Below are positions 9,577-16,418 of a stretch of DNA of 64,000 nt, in pieces. The position numbers were made by a program, and so were the translations under genes. How positions within the stretch are numbered: position 1 is the first letter of the stretch; the number at the start of each line of letters is the position of its first letter. The DNA comes from Burkholderiaceae bacterium (GTDB lineage Bacteria > Pseudomonadota > Gammaproteobacteria > Burkholderiales > Burkholderiaceae_C), in the NCBI GenBank assembly GCA_024235895.1, contig JACKLM010000003.1, forward strand, positions 186,001 to 250,000, written 5' to 3'. The notes below the pieces were generated by a model. It searched no databases. It was given only the letters and a program-made list of their open reading frames with translations, and was not told the origin of the DNA.

Positions 9577-9609
9577 CTTGTCAGACAAGTTCCTACATGC
9601 CGACAGGAA
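9577..9609. promoter_or_regulatory. Inverted repeats upstream of flhD (operator candidate)
   Basis: About 105-137 bp before the flhD start lie two adjacent dyads: CTTGTC-A-GACAAG at 9577-9589, and TTCCT-N10-AGGAA at 9590-9609. Dyads of this size are typical of dimeric regulator sites, and flhDC is the usual entry point for control of the whole flagellar cascade. No clear sigma-70 -35/-10 pair could be assigned next to them. That they are operators is inference. Confidence 0.4.
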
Positions 9610-9713
9610 GACCGGGGACTCGAGAGCTAGAGATAGGCTGATGTCGACACCCTTCTCCGGTGTCTACAGTGGGAACCACGCTGCAACGCGCCCACCCCCC
9701 CAGGAGAGACACC

Positions 9714-10037
9714 ATGACCGCCGACCAGATCCTTGCCGAAATCCGCGAAGCCAACCTGTCCTACCTGATGCTGGCCAAGAGCCTGATCCGCGCCGACCGC
9801 GACCAGGCGCTGTTCCGCCTGGGCGTCAGCGAGGACACCGCGCGCCTGATCGACGCGCTTACGCCGGCGCAGATGATGAAGATCGCCACCGGCGCGACGC
9901 TGCTGTGCCGCTTCCGGATGGACGACGAGCTCGTGTGGAACCTGCTGACCAGCCACGGCAAGGCCGCCGCCAACGACGGCGTCGGCCGGCTGCACGCGTC
10001 GATCCTGATGGCCGGGCGCCACCAGGAAGCCGCCTGA
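9714..10037 (+). CDS. flhD: Flagellar transcriptional activator FlhD
   Basis: This 107-residue protein is FlhD, which joins FlhC to form the heteromeric master activator of class 2 flagellar promoters. The sequence ILAEIREANLSYLMLAKSLI, followed by RLGVSEDTARLIDALTPAQMMKIA, is characteristic, and the length matches the family (about 105-120). The ATG at 9714 has an AGGAGA ribosome binding site at 9702-9707. flhC follows after 82 bp. FlhDC usage rather than FleQ/FlrA fits an enteric-type hierarchy common in Burkholderiales. Confidence 0.95.
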   Translation: MTADQILAEIREANLSYLMLAKSLIRADRDQALFRLGVSEDTARLIDALTPAQMMKIATGATLLCRFRMDDELVWNLLTSHGKAAANDGVGRLHASILMAGRHQEAA

Positions 10038-10119
10038 GGCCGCGCGCGGCGCAGCGCGCCGCGACCGGGGCCGCTGCGGCCGCGCGACACGACGACCCAC
10101 GATCCAGGAGGACGAGACC

Positions 10120-10671
10120 ATGCCACGCATCAAGAGCATCCTGAGCGAAGCACGCCAGATCGAGCGCGCCGTCGAGCTGATCAAGCTCGGCGCGCGGCTG
10201 CAGGTGCTGGAGTCCGAGACCGAGCTGAGCTACGAGCGGCTGCTTCGTCTTTACAAGGAGGTCGCCGGGCGCAGCCCGAGCAAGGGCCAGCTGCCGTTCT
10301 CGACCGACTGGTTCATGACCTGGCAGCCCAACATCCACGCCAGCCTCTTCCTCAACATCCACGAGTACCTGAACAAGACGGTCGAGATCGACGAGATCGA
10401 CGCCGTGATCAAGGCCTACCGGCTGTACCTCGAGCAGTTGCAGGCGCAGGGGCTGGAGCCCCAGCTCAGCGTCACGCGCGCCTGGCGGCTGGTCAAGTTC
10501 GTCGACAACGGCATGCTGACGATGACGGCGTGCAGCCAGTGCGGCGGCCACTTCGTCACGCATCCGCACGAGATCGCCCGCCACTATGTGTGCGGCATGT
10601 GCAACCCGCCGGCGCGCGCCGGCAAGGGCCGCGCCGAGGGCTCGCTGCGCATCCCCGCCGCAGCGCACTGA
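10120..10671 (+). CDS. flhC: Flagellar transcriptional activator FlhC
   Basis: This 183-residue protein is the DNA-contacting partner of FlhD. The four zinc-binding cysteines are visible as CSQC and CGMC in the C-terminal third, and LPFSTDWFMTWQPNIHASLF is a strongly conserved FlhC stretch. The ATG at 10120 is preceded by AGGAGGA at 10106-10112. A strong terminator about 185 bp downstream ends the flhDC unit. Confidence 0.96.
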   Translation: MPRIKSILSEARQIERAVELIKLGARLQVLESETELSYERLLRLYKEVAGRSPSKGQLPFSTDWFMTWQPNIHASLFLNIHEYLNKTVEIDEIDAVIKAYRLYLEQLQAQGLEPQLSVTRAWRLVKFVDNGMLTMTACSQCGGHFVTHPHEIARHYVCGMCNPPARAGKGRAEGSLRIPAAAH

Positions 10672-10856
10672 GCGTCGGCGGCCGCCGGCGGCGAGGGGAG
10701 GTCGTCGCGGCGGGCCGCGGCGCTTTCAGCTGGTTACGAACGAACCTTCAAGCCGCGCCGTGCGCGGGTCGATACACCGGCATCGGGTCGTGGCCTCGCG
10801 GCCGGGCCCGGTCTCATTGCATGTCTCCTCCTGGCACATCGGTTGTTGTGCCTTCA

Positions 10857-10888
10857 GGGGCGGGTCCTCGCGGATCCGCCCCTCTTTT
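10857..10888 (+). terminator. Rho-independent terminator after flhDC
   Basis: An 11-bp GC-rich stem with one G-U pair (GGGGCGGGTCC and GGATCCGCCCC) closes a TCGC tetraloop at 10868-10871 and is followed by TCTTTT. It is the clearest intrinsic terminator in the window. The 310-base gap from flhC to the next gene (10672-10981) also holds a GGCACA-N8-TGTGCC hairpin at 10833-10852; otherwise I see nothing in it. Confidence 0.85.
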
Positions 10889-10981
10889 CGTGCGCCGGTG
10901 TCGCCGGCTGCGCGATTGGGGCAGGCTTGGCCGCGCTTCTTCGGCCGTCGCCCGCCTCGCGGGCGGGCGAAACTTCCAACC

Positions 10982-11830
10982 GTGAACCGCACTTCGAGCG
11001 CCGTGGATGCTGCCGCCAGCGCCCTCGCGCATCGCGTTGTCCCGTGGCTCGGGCGCTGGCCGCTGCCGGCGGCTGCTACGTGGATCTTCGCCTGGGGCGT
11101 GTTCGCCGCCGTGCGTCCGGCGCTCGGTACGGCCTCGGCGGCCGTGCTGGCCGGTGCGGCCGCGCTGGTCGTGGCCTGGCGCGAGCCGCGGCCCTGGCGG
11201 CGGGCGATCGTCGCGCTGGGGTTCCCGGTATCGGCGCTGGCCTCGGGGGCGGCCGCCGGCTGGCCGGCCTGGGTCTGGCTGCTGCCGCCGGCGCTGCTGC
11301 TGCTGGCCTATCCGCGGCGTGCCTGGGGCGATGCGCCGCTGTTCCCGACGCCTGCGGGCGCGCTCGACGCGCTGGCCGCCCGGATCGCGCTTCCCGCGGG
11401 GGCGCGCGTGCTGGACGCCGGATGCGGCCTTGGCGACGGGCTGCGTGCGCTGCACCGCGCCTGGCCGCAGGCGCAGGTCGAAGGCGTCGAGCTCAGCCCG
11501 GCGCTGGCCTGGCTGGCGCGGCGGCGCTGCCCCTGGGCGCGCGTCGATCGCGCCGACATGTGGGCCCGGCCCTGGCAGGGTGTCGCGCTCGTCTATCTCT
11601 TCCAGCGCCCGGAGAGCATGGCGCGCGCCTGGGACAAGGCCCGTGCCGAGCTGGCGCCCGGCTCCTGGCTGGTGAGCCTGGCCTTCGAGGTGCAGGGGCA
11701 GCCGCCGACGCTGTCGCTGCCCCTGGACGGCGGACGCGTGCTGCACGCCTGGCGGATTCCCGGTCCGACCGCGCGCGGCAGCGCCAGGCGCCAGCGCGCA
11801 GGCTCAACCCGGGCCCACCGGCGCCGATAA
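10982..11830 (+). CDS. Membrane-anchored class I methyltransferase
   Basis: The 282-residue product begins at GTG 10982 and carries two or three hydrophobic N-terminal segments (residues about 20-100: LPAAATWIFAWGVFAAV, VLAGAAALVVAW, WVWLLPPALLLLAYP). These are followed by a SAM-binding core: GARVLDAGCGLGDGLRAL is motif I and VEGVELSPALAWLA the acidic strand. Its substrate is unknown. It sits between flhDC and motAB, and its last 27 bases, including the TAA stop, contain the sigma-28 promoter of motA. The start is uncertain because no good ribosome binding site is visible. Confidence 0.7.
   Translation: MNRTSSAVDAAASALAHRVVPWLGRWPLPAAATWIFAWGVFAAVRPALGTASAAVLAGAAALVVAWREPRPWRRAIVALGFPVSALASGAAAGWPAWVWLLPPALLLLAYPRRAWGDAPLFPTPAGALDALAARIALPAGARVLDAGCGLGDGLRALHRAWPQAQVEGVELSPALAWLARRRCPWARVDRADMWARPWQGVALVYLFQRPESMARAWDKARAELAPGSWLVSLAFEVQGQPPTLSLPLDGGRVLHAWRIPGPTARGSARRQRAGSTRAHRRR
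11804..11830 (+). promoter_or_regulatory. Sigma-28 (FliA) promoter of motAB-cheYZ
   Basis: TCAA at 11804-11807 and a perfect GCCGATAA at 11823-11830 are separated by 15 bp, the standard sigma-28 spacing. The element lies inside the 3' end of the methyltransferase gene, and its ATAA contains that gene's stop codon. Transcription would start about 50 bp before motA, placing the motor and CheY/CheZ in the late class controlled by FliA and FlgM, both encoded here. Confidence 0.8.
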
Positions 11831-11888
11831 CGGCAGGCACAACCCCGGTATCGAACGACCCGGGGCCCATGCCAACGAGCCGCACCAC

Positions 11889-12749
11889 ATGTTCCTGATC
11901 ATCGGCTGGGCCGTCTGTCTGGCTGCCGTGTTCGGCGTCTTCATCGCCCACGGCGGCAACATCGGCGTCATCCTGGCGGCGCTGCCGTTCGAGATGGCGA
12001 CGATCGGCGGCGCGGCGCTGGGGGCCTTCGTCGCCACCAACCAGACCAAGGTGCTGAAGGCGACCGCGTCCGGGCTGGCGATGTGCTTCAAGGGCAGCAA
12101 GTACAGCAAGGCGCGCTACATGGAGATGATGGGGCTGCTGTACGAGATCCTGCAGAAGGCGCGCCGGGAGGGGCTGATGTCGATCGAGGCCGACGTCGAC
12201 GATCCGGCCCAGTCGCCGCTGTTCCAGAAGTATCCGAACGTCGGCAACGATCACCACGTCGTCGAGTTCATGACCGATTACCTGCGGATGATGGTCAGCG
12301 GCAACCTCAATGCCCACGAGATCGAGGCGCTGATGGACAGCGAGATCGAGACCCACCACGACGAGGCGCATGCCCCGGTGGCGGCGCTGCAGCGCCTGGC
12401 CGGCGCGCTGCCGGCGTTCGGCATCGTCGCCGCCGTGCTCGGCGTGGTCAACACGATGGGCTCGGTCGGTCAGCCGCCGGCGGTGCTGGGGGCGATGATC
12501 GGCTCGGCGCTGGTGGGGACCTTCCTCGGGATCTTCCTGGCCTACGGTTTCGCCGAGCCGCTGGCAGGGCTGCTCGACCAGAAGGTCGCCGAGGCGGGCA
12601 AGGAGCTGCAGTGCATCAAGACGACGCTGCTGGCGTCGATGCAGGGCTACGCGCCCCAGGTGGCGATCGAGTTCGGGCGCAAGGTCCTGTACTCGACCGA
12701 GCGGCCGAGCTTCAGCGAGCTCGAGGACCACGTGAAGGGGCGAAAATGA
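11889..12749 (+). CDS. motA: Flagellar motor stator protein MotA
   Basis: This 286-residue inner-membrane protein is the MotA stator subunit that couples ion flow to rotor torque. It has four hydrophobic segments (residues about 2-22, 32-50, 170-190, 200-222), with AAVLGVVNTMGS and LVGTFLGIFLAYGFAEPLA as the conserved third and fourth helices. Length equals the family norm. There is no strong ribosome binding site. Its stop overlaps the start of a 74-codon ORF (ATGA) rather than motB itself, which begins 210 bp later. Confidence 0.97.
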   Translation: MFLIIGWAVCLAAVFGVFIAHGGNIGVILAALPFEMATIGGAALGAFVATNQTKVLKATASGLAMCFKGSKYSKARYMEMMGLLYEILQKARREGLMSIEADVDDPAQSPLFQKYPNVGNDHHVVEFMTDYLRMMVSGNLNAHEIEALMDSEIETHHDEAHAPVAALQRLAGALPAFGIVAAVLGVVNTMGSVGQPPAVLGAMIGSALVGTFLGIFLAYGFAEPLAGLLDQKVAEAGKELQCIKTTLLASMQGYAPQVAIEFGRKVLYSTERPSFSELEDHVKGRK

Positions 12750-12970
12750 ACACCCGATCCCGTTCCTCGTCGCATGCGTCGCCACTGAGCCTGCAGCGCA
12801 CGCTGCCGCTCTCGCAGGCCGGCGCCCCGGTGCCGCGGCGGCCGGTGCTGCCGCGGGCGTCGGCGCCCGGCCAGCGCGGCTCGGGTGATCACGCCGGGCC
12901 GGGCGCGCGGCATGCGGCCTCGGTCGCGGTGACGCCGCAGCCGCCCGTGGGAGACCGCGATGGCCGGTGA
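12746..12970 (+). CDS. Small ORF bridging motA and motB (74 aa, unknown)
   Basis: The ATG overlaps the motA stop in an ATGA, and the TGA stop lies 11 bp inside motB. The predicted 74-residue peptide is rich in Ser, Pro, Arg and Ala, with no membrane segment and no recognised family. About 65 of 74 codons end in G or C, as in real genes of this genome. Its likely value may be to carry ribosomes from motA to motB by coupled translation. A real protein product is uncertain. Confidence 0.35.
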   Translation: MNTRSRSSSHASPLSLQRTLPLSQAGAPVPRRPVLPRASAPGQRGSGDHAGPGARHAASVAVTPQPPVGDRDGR

Positions 12971-13928
12971 CGCCAAGAAGCTGCAGCCGATCATCGTCAA
13001 GAAGGTCGTGCGCGGCGGCCATGGCGCGCATGGCGGGGCGTGGAAGATCGCCTACGCCGACTTCGTCACGGCGATGATGGCCTTCTTCCTGCTGATGTGG
13101 CTGCTCGGCTCGACCAGCGAGGGCGACAGGAAGGGTATCGCCGACTACTTCAGCTCGCCGCTGAAGGTCGCGCTGGCCGGCGGAAGCGGGACGGGCGACT
13201 CCTCGCACGTCATCAAGGGCGGGGGCGAGGACCTGACGCGCAGCCACGGCCAGGTCAAGCGCGGCGACATCGAGGCCGCGCGCAGCACGATCAACCTGAT
13301 GGCGCTGCGCGCCGAACAGCGCCGTGCGGCGCTGGCGCGGCTGGAGTCGGTGATGCGGCGCGTTCGAGAGCGGGTCGCGGCGAGCGAGGCGCTGCAGCCC
13401 TATGCGTCGCAGATCCGGCTCGAGATGACGCGCGACGGCTTGCGCATCCAGATCGTCGACGCCGAGGGACGACCGATGTTCGACAGCGGCAGCGCCGTCG
13501 TGCAGCCGGCGATGCGCGAGCTGCTGCGACTCGTCGGCGCGGTGCTGGCCGAGGTGCCGCACCGGGTGACGCTGGAGGGCCATACCGATGCGGTGCCCTT
13601 CTCCGGCGCGGCCTCGGGCTACACGAACTGGGAGCTGTCGGCCGACCGGGCGAACGCCTCGCGGCGCGAGCTCGTCGCGGGGGGGCTGCCGCCCGATCGC
13701 CTGCTGCGCGTCGAGGGGTTGGCAGCGAGCCGTCCGATCGACGAGACGAACCCGACCGCGCCCACCAACCGCCGGATCTCGATCCTGGTGATGAATCGCG
13801 ACGCCGAGGAGCGATTCTTCGACCTCGAACCGCGGATCGACGAGAAGGCGAACGGCCCGGCCGCGATCCCGTCGATCAGGCCCGAGCACGCCGGTGCCGC
13901 GCCGCGCGCCGGCCCCGAACGCCCATGA
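12960..13928 (+). CDS. motB: Flagellar motor stator protein MotB
   Basis: This 322-residue protein anchors the stator to peptidoglycan. The single membrane helix begins at AYADFVTAMMAFFLLMWLL and holds the ion-carrying Asp at residue 34. The C-terminal OmpA/MotB domain is clear (VTLEGHTDAVPF, LSADRANASRRELV, NRRISILVM). The motif AYADFVTAMM is typical of proton-driven stators. The start overlaps the bridging ORF. The last 40 residues are a Pro/Ala-rich tail. Confidence 0.96.
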   Translation: MAGDAKKLQPIIVKKVVRGGHGAHGGAWKIAYADFVTAMMAFFLLMWLLGSTSEGDRKGIADYFSSPLKVALAGGSGTGDSSHVIKGGGEDLTRSHGQVKRGDIEAARSTINLMALRAEQRRAALARLESVMRRVRERVAASEALQPYASQIRLEMTRDGLRIQIVDAEGRPMFDSGSAVVQPAMRELLRLVGAVLAEVPHRVTLEGHTDAVPFSGAASGYTNWELSADRANASRRELVAGGLPPDRLLRVEGLAASRPIDETNPTAPTNRRISILVMNRDAEERFFDLEPRIDEKANGPAAIPSIRPEHAGAAPRAGPERP

Positions 13929-13967
13929 TTCATCCACCCTCCTGACGACGCACGTACGAGGTCCTGC

Positions 13968-14363
13968 ATGACCAATCCCAGCGAACTGAAATACCTCGTG
14001 GTCGACGACTTCTCGACCATGCGCCGAATCGTGCGCGGCCTGCTCAAGGAGATGGGCTGCACGCAGGTCGAGGAGGCCGAGGACGGCGTCGCCGCGCTGG
14101 CCATGCTGCGCGGCGGCCGCTTCGACTTCGTCGTCTCCGACATCAACATGCCCAACATGAACGGCTTCGAGCTGCTGGAGGCGATCAAGGCCGATTCGGC
14201 GCTGGCGCAGATCCCGGTACTGATGGTGACGGCCGAGGCGCGCAAGGAGGACATCGTGCGTGCGGCGCAAAGCGGGGCGGCGGGCTACATCGTCAAGCCC
14301 TTCACGAAGGCGACGCTCGAGGACAAGGTTGCCAAGATCGTCGGCCGGCTCGCCGCCGCTTGA
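13968..14363 (+). CDS. cheY: Chemotaxis response regulator CheY
   Basis: This 131-residue single-domain receiver binds the FliM switch when phosphorylated and changes motor rotation. VVDDFSTMRRIVRGLLKEMG carries the acidic pair, FVVSDINMPNMNGF the phosphoacceptor Asp58, and VTAEARKE and YIVKPFTKATLEDK the Thr and Lys. It is nearly identical in layout to enterobacterial CheY. It lies 39 bp after motB and just before cheZ, while cheA, cheW, cheR and cheB are not in the window. Confidence 0.97.
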   Translation: MTNPSELKYLVVDDFSTMRRIVRGLLKEMGCTQVEEAEDGVAALAMLRGGRFDFVVSDINMPNMNGFELLEAIKADSALAQIPVLMVTAEARKEDIVRAAQSGAAGYIVKPFTKATLEDKVAKIVGRLAAA

Positions 14364-14377
14364 ACACGCGAGGGCGT

Positions 14378-15049
14378 ATGAGTGTCCACATGGCCATGCC
14401 GCCCGTGATGCCGGCGGTGAACAACAACGTGCCGACCGAGGTCTATGTCCAGGTCGGGACCATCGCACGCTTGCTGCACGATGCCCTGGCGCAGCTCGGC
14501 GTCATGCCGTCTCTGCGTCGCAGTGCCGAAGCGCTGCCCGACGCCCGCAACCGCCTCGGCTACGTCGCCGACAAGTCCGGCAGCGCGGCGGAGCGCGTGC
14601 TCGAGGCGGTCGAACTGGCGAAGACCGAGCAAGGGGCGATCGCCGGTCACGCGCGCGCGCTGGCCGCCCAGCTGACCGCGGACCCGGTCAAGGCCGTCGC
14701 CAGCGGGGCGGTGCTGAACTTCGTCGGCGAGATCGACGCCGCCACGGCGCGCATCGACCGCCACCTCACGGACATCATGCTGGCGCAGGATTTTCACGAC
14801 CTGACCGGGCAGGTCGTCGCCCGCGTGGTCACGCTGGCGATCGAGCTGGAAACCGGCCTGGCGCAACTGCTCAGGCAGATCGCGCCCCAGGAAGCGGCCT
14901 GCGGGTCGGCGCAGGACGGCAAGCACGAGGCCGATGACGCGACGCGTCGCGCGGCGCTCGGCGGGCCCGTGATCGACCCGACCGGACGGACCGACGTCGT
15001 CAGCAGCCAGGGCGAAGTCGACGACCTGCTCGCCAGCCTCGGGTTCTGA
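14378..15049 (+). CDS. cheZ: CheY-P phosphatase CheZ
   Basis: This protein removes the phosphate from CheY. The catalytic helix segment IMLAQDFHDLTGQVVARV and the C-terminal CheY-tethering peptide QGEVDDLLASLGF are both present and separated by a variable linker. The ATG at 14378 gives 223 residues. An in-frame TTG at 14360 overlapping the cheY stop (TTGA) would add six residues, and an ATG at 14390 is also possible, so the start is not certain. Confidence 0.93.
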   Translation: MSVHMAMPPVMPAVNNNVPTEVYVQVGTIARLLHDALAQLGVMPSLRRSAEALPDARNRLGYVADKSGSAAERVLEAVELAKTEQGAIAGHARALAAQLTADPVKAVASGAVLNFVGEIDAATARIDRHLTDIMLAQDFHDLTGQVVARVVTLAIELETGLAQLLRQIAPQEAACGSAQDGKHEADDATRRAALGGPVIDPTGRTDVVSSQGEVDDLLASLGF

Positions 15050-15068
15050 TCGCCTCCAGCGCCGGTCG

Positions 15069-15090
15069 CGCGCGGGAACCGGCCCGCGCG
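15069..15090. other. GC-rich hairpin between cheZ and flhB
   Basis: CGCGCGGG and CCCGCGCG form a perfect 8-bp stem around a 6-nt loop, 20 bp after cheZ. There is no T tract, so it is at best a weak or Rho-assisted terminator or a processing site. The rest of the 187-bp gap before flhB has no promoter I could assign. Confidence 0.4.
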
Positions 15091-15236
15091 AGCCGACGAC
15101 GCCTCGTCTGCCATCGCAGGGTCGCCGGTCGCGTTCGGGTTGATCCGAACACGGCACCGATTCGCCGGCTTATCGGCGGCCGCTCCATCACCATCGCCGG
15201 CAAGATCGCGGGGCTCGATTCGAGAGCAAGCCCGCG

Positions 15237-16418
15237 ATGGCCGACGACGCGCAGCAGAAGACCCTACCCGCCACTCCACGCAAGATCCGCAAGGCGCGCG
15301 AGGACGGTCAGGTTGCGCGCTCGCGCGACCTCGGTCACCTGGTGGCGATCGGTGGCGCCGGGGCGCTGATCGTCGGCTTCGGCGCCCCGCTGGTGCGCTG
15401 GATGCAGTCGTTGATGGGGCAGTCGCTGCGCTTCGACGCCGCGGTGCTGGCCGGCACCGAGACGATGCGCGATGCGCTGGCCGACGCCGGGCTGCTGGTG
15501 CTGGGCTTCGCGCTGCCGCTGGGGGCCGTGCTGTGGCTGGTGGCCGCGGCTGCCGGCGTGCTCAGTGGCGGCTGGAACTTCACGCTCAAGGCGCTCCAGC
15601 CCAGGCTCGACAAGCTCGACCCGCTGCAGGGCCTGAAGCGCATGGTCGCCAAGGACCAGCTGGTGACCATGGCCAAGGCCAGCCTGCTGGCGCTGGTGTT
15701 GCTGGCGGTCGGTGCCAGCTACCTGGGCCTGCGTGCCGAGCATTTCGTTGCGCTGCTGGCGCTTCCGCCCGAGCGCGCGCTCGACGGCGCGGGCGAACTC
15801 GTCGTCGCCGGGCTGCTGCTGCTGGTGCTGGCGCTGGGCGTCTTCGCGCTCGTCGACGTGCCGCTGCAGCGCCACCTGCTGGCGCAGCGCCTGCGGATGA
15901 GCCACCAGGAGATGAAGCAGGAGCACAAGGAGACCGAGGGCAGCGCCGAGGTCAAGGGCCGCATCCGCGCCCGCATGCGCGCGCTGGCCACGCGCCGCAT
16001 GATGGCTGCGGTACCGTCGGCCGACGTCGTCGTCATGAACCCGACCCACTTCGCAGTGGCGCTGAAGTACGACGAGGGCGGCAGCGGTGCGCCGCGCGTC
16101 GTCGCCAAGGGCGCCGACCTGCTGGCACTGCGCATCCGCGACGCTGCGCGCGCGGCACGCGTGCCGGTGCTGCAGGCCGCGCCGCTGGCGCGCGCGCTGT
16201 ACGCGCACTGCGAGCTCGACCAGGAGATCCCGGCGGCGCTGTTTGCCGCCGTCGCCCAGGTGTTGGCCTGGGTGTTCCAGCTGCGTGCGGCCGACGAGCT
16301 CGGGCTGGCGTCGCCGGCAGCGCCACAGGCGCTCGCGGTGCCGCCAGGGCTGGACCCGCAGCGCACGGACGCGGGGGGCGGGCGCGTGCGCCGACCGCGT
16401 GGGGAGGCTGACGCGTGA
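15237..16418 (+). CDS. flhB: Flagellar export switch protein FlhB
   Basis: This 393-residue inner-membrane protein belongs to the flagellar type III export gate and switches substrate specificity from hook to filament. Four hydrophobic segments occupy roughly residues 35-215. The cytoplasmic domain carries the autocleavage site NPTH (VVVMNPTHFAVALKYDEG). N-terminal TLPATPRKIRKAREDGQVARS is typical. The stop overlaps the GTG of flhA (GTGA), indicating translational coupling. Confidence 0.97.
   Translation: MADDAQQKTLPATPRKIRKAREDGQVARSRDLGHLVAIGGAGALIVGFGAPLVRWMQSLMGQSLRFDAAVLAGTETMRDALADAGLLVLGFALPLGAVLWLVAAAAGVLSGGWNFTLKALQPRLDKLDPLQGLKRMVAKDQLVTMAKASLLALVLLAVGASYLGLRAEHFVALLALPPERALDGAGELVVAGLLLLVLALGVFALVDVPLQRHLLAQRLRMSHQEMKQEHKETEGSAEVKGRIRARMRALATRRMMAAVPSADVVVMNPTHFAVALKYDEGGSGAPRVVAKGADLLALRIRDAARAARVPVLQAAPLARALYAHCELDQEIPAALFAAVAQVLAWVFQLRAADELGLASPAAPQALAVPPGLDPQRTDAGGGRVRRPRGEADA

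Noticed and set aside
10586..11830. Long version of the methyltransferase starting inside flhC
   Set aside because: It would overlap flhC and read through the terminator; the GTG at 10982 starts just before the conserved hydrophobic part.
15170..15177. TTATCGGC, a perfect sigma-28 -10 on the minus strand
   Set aside because: No -35 at the right distance and no minus-strand gene downstream; chance match in the cheZ-flhB gap.
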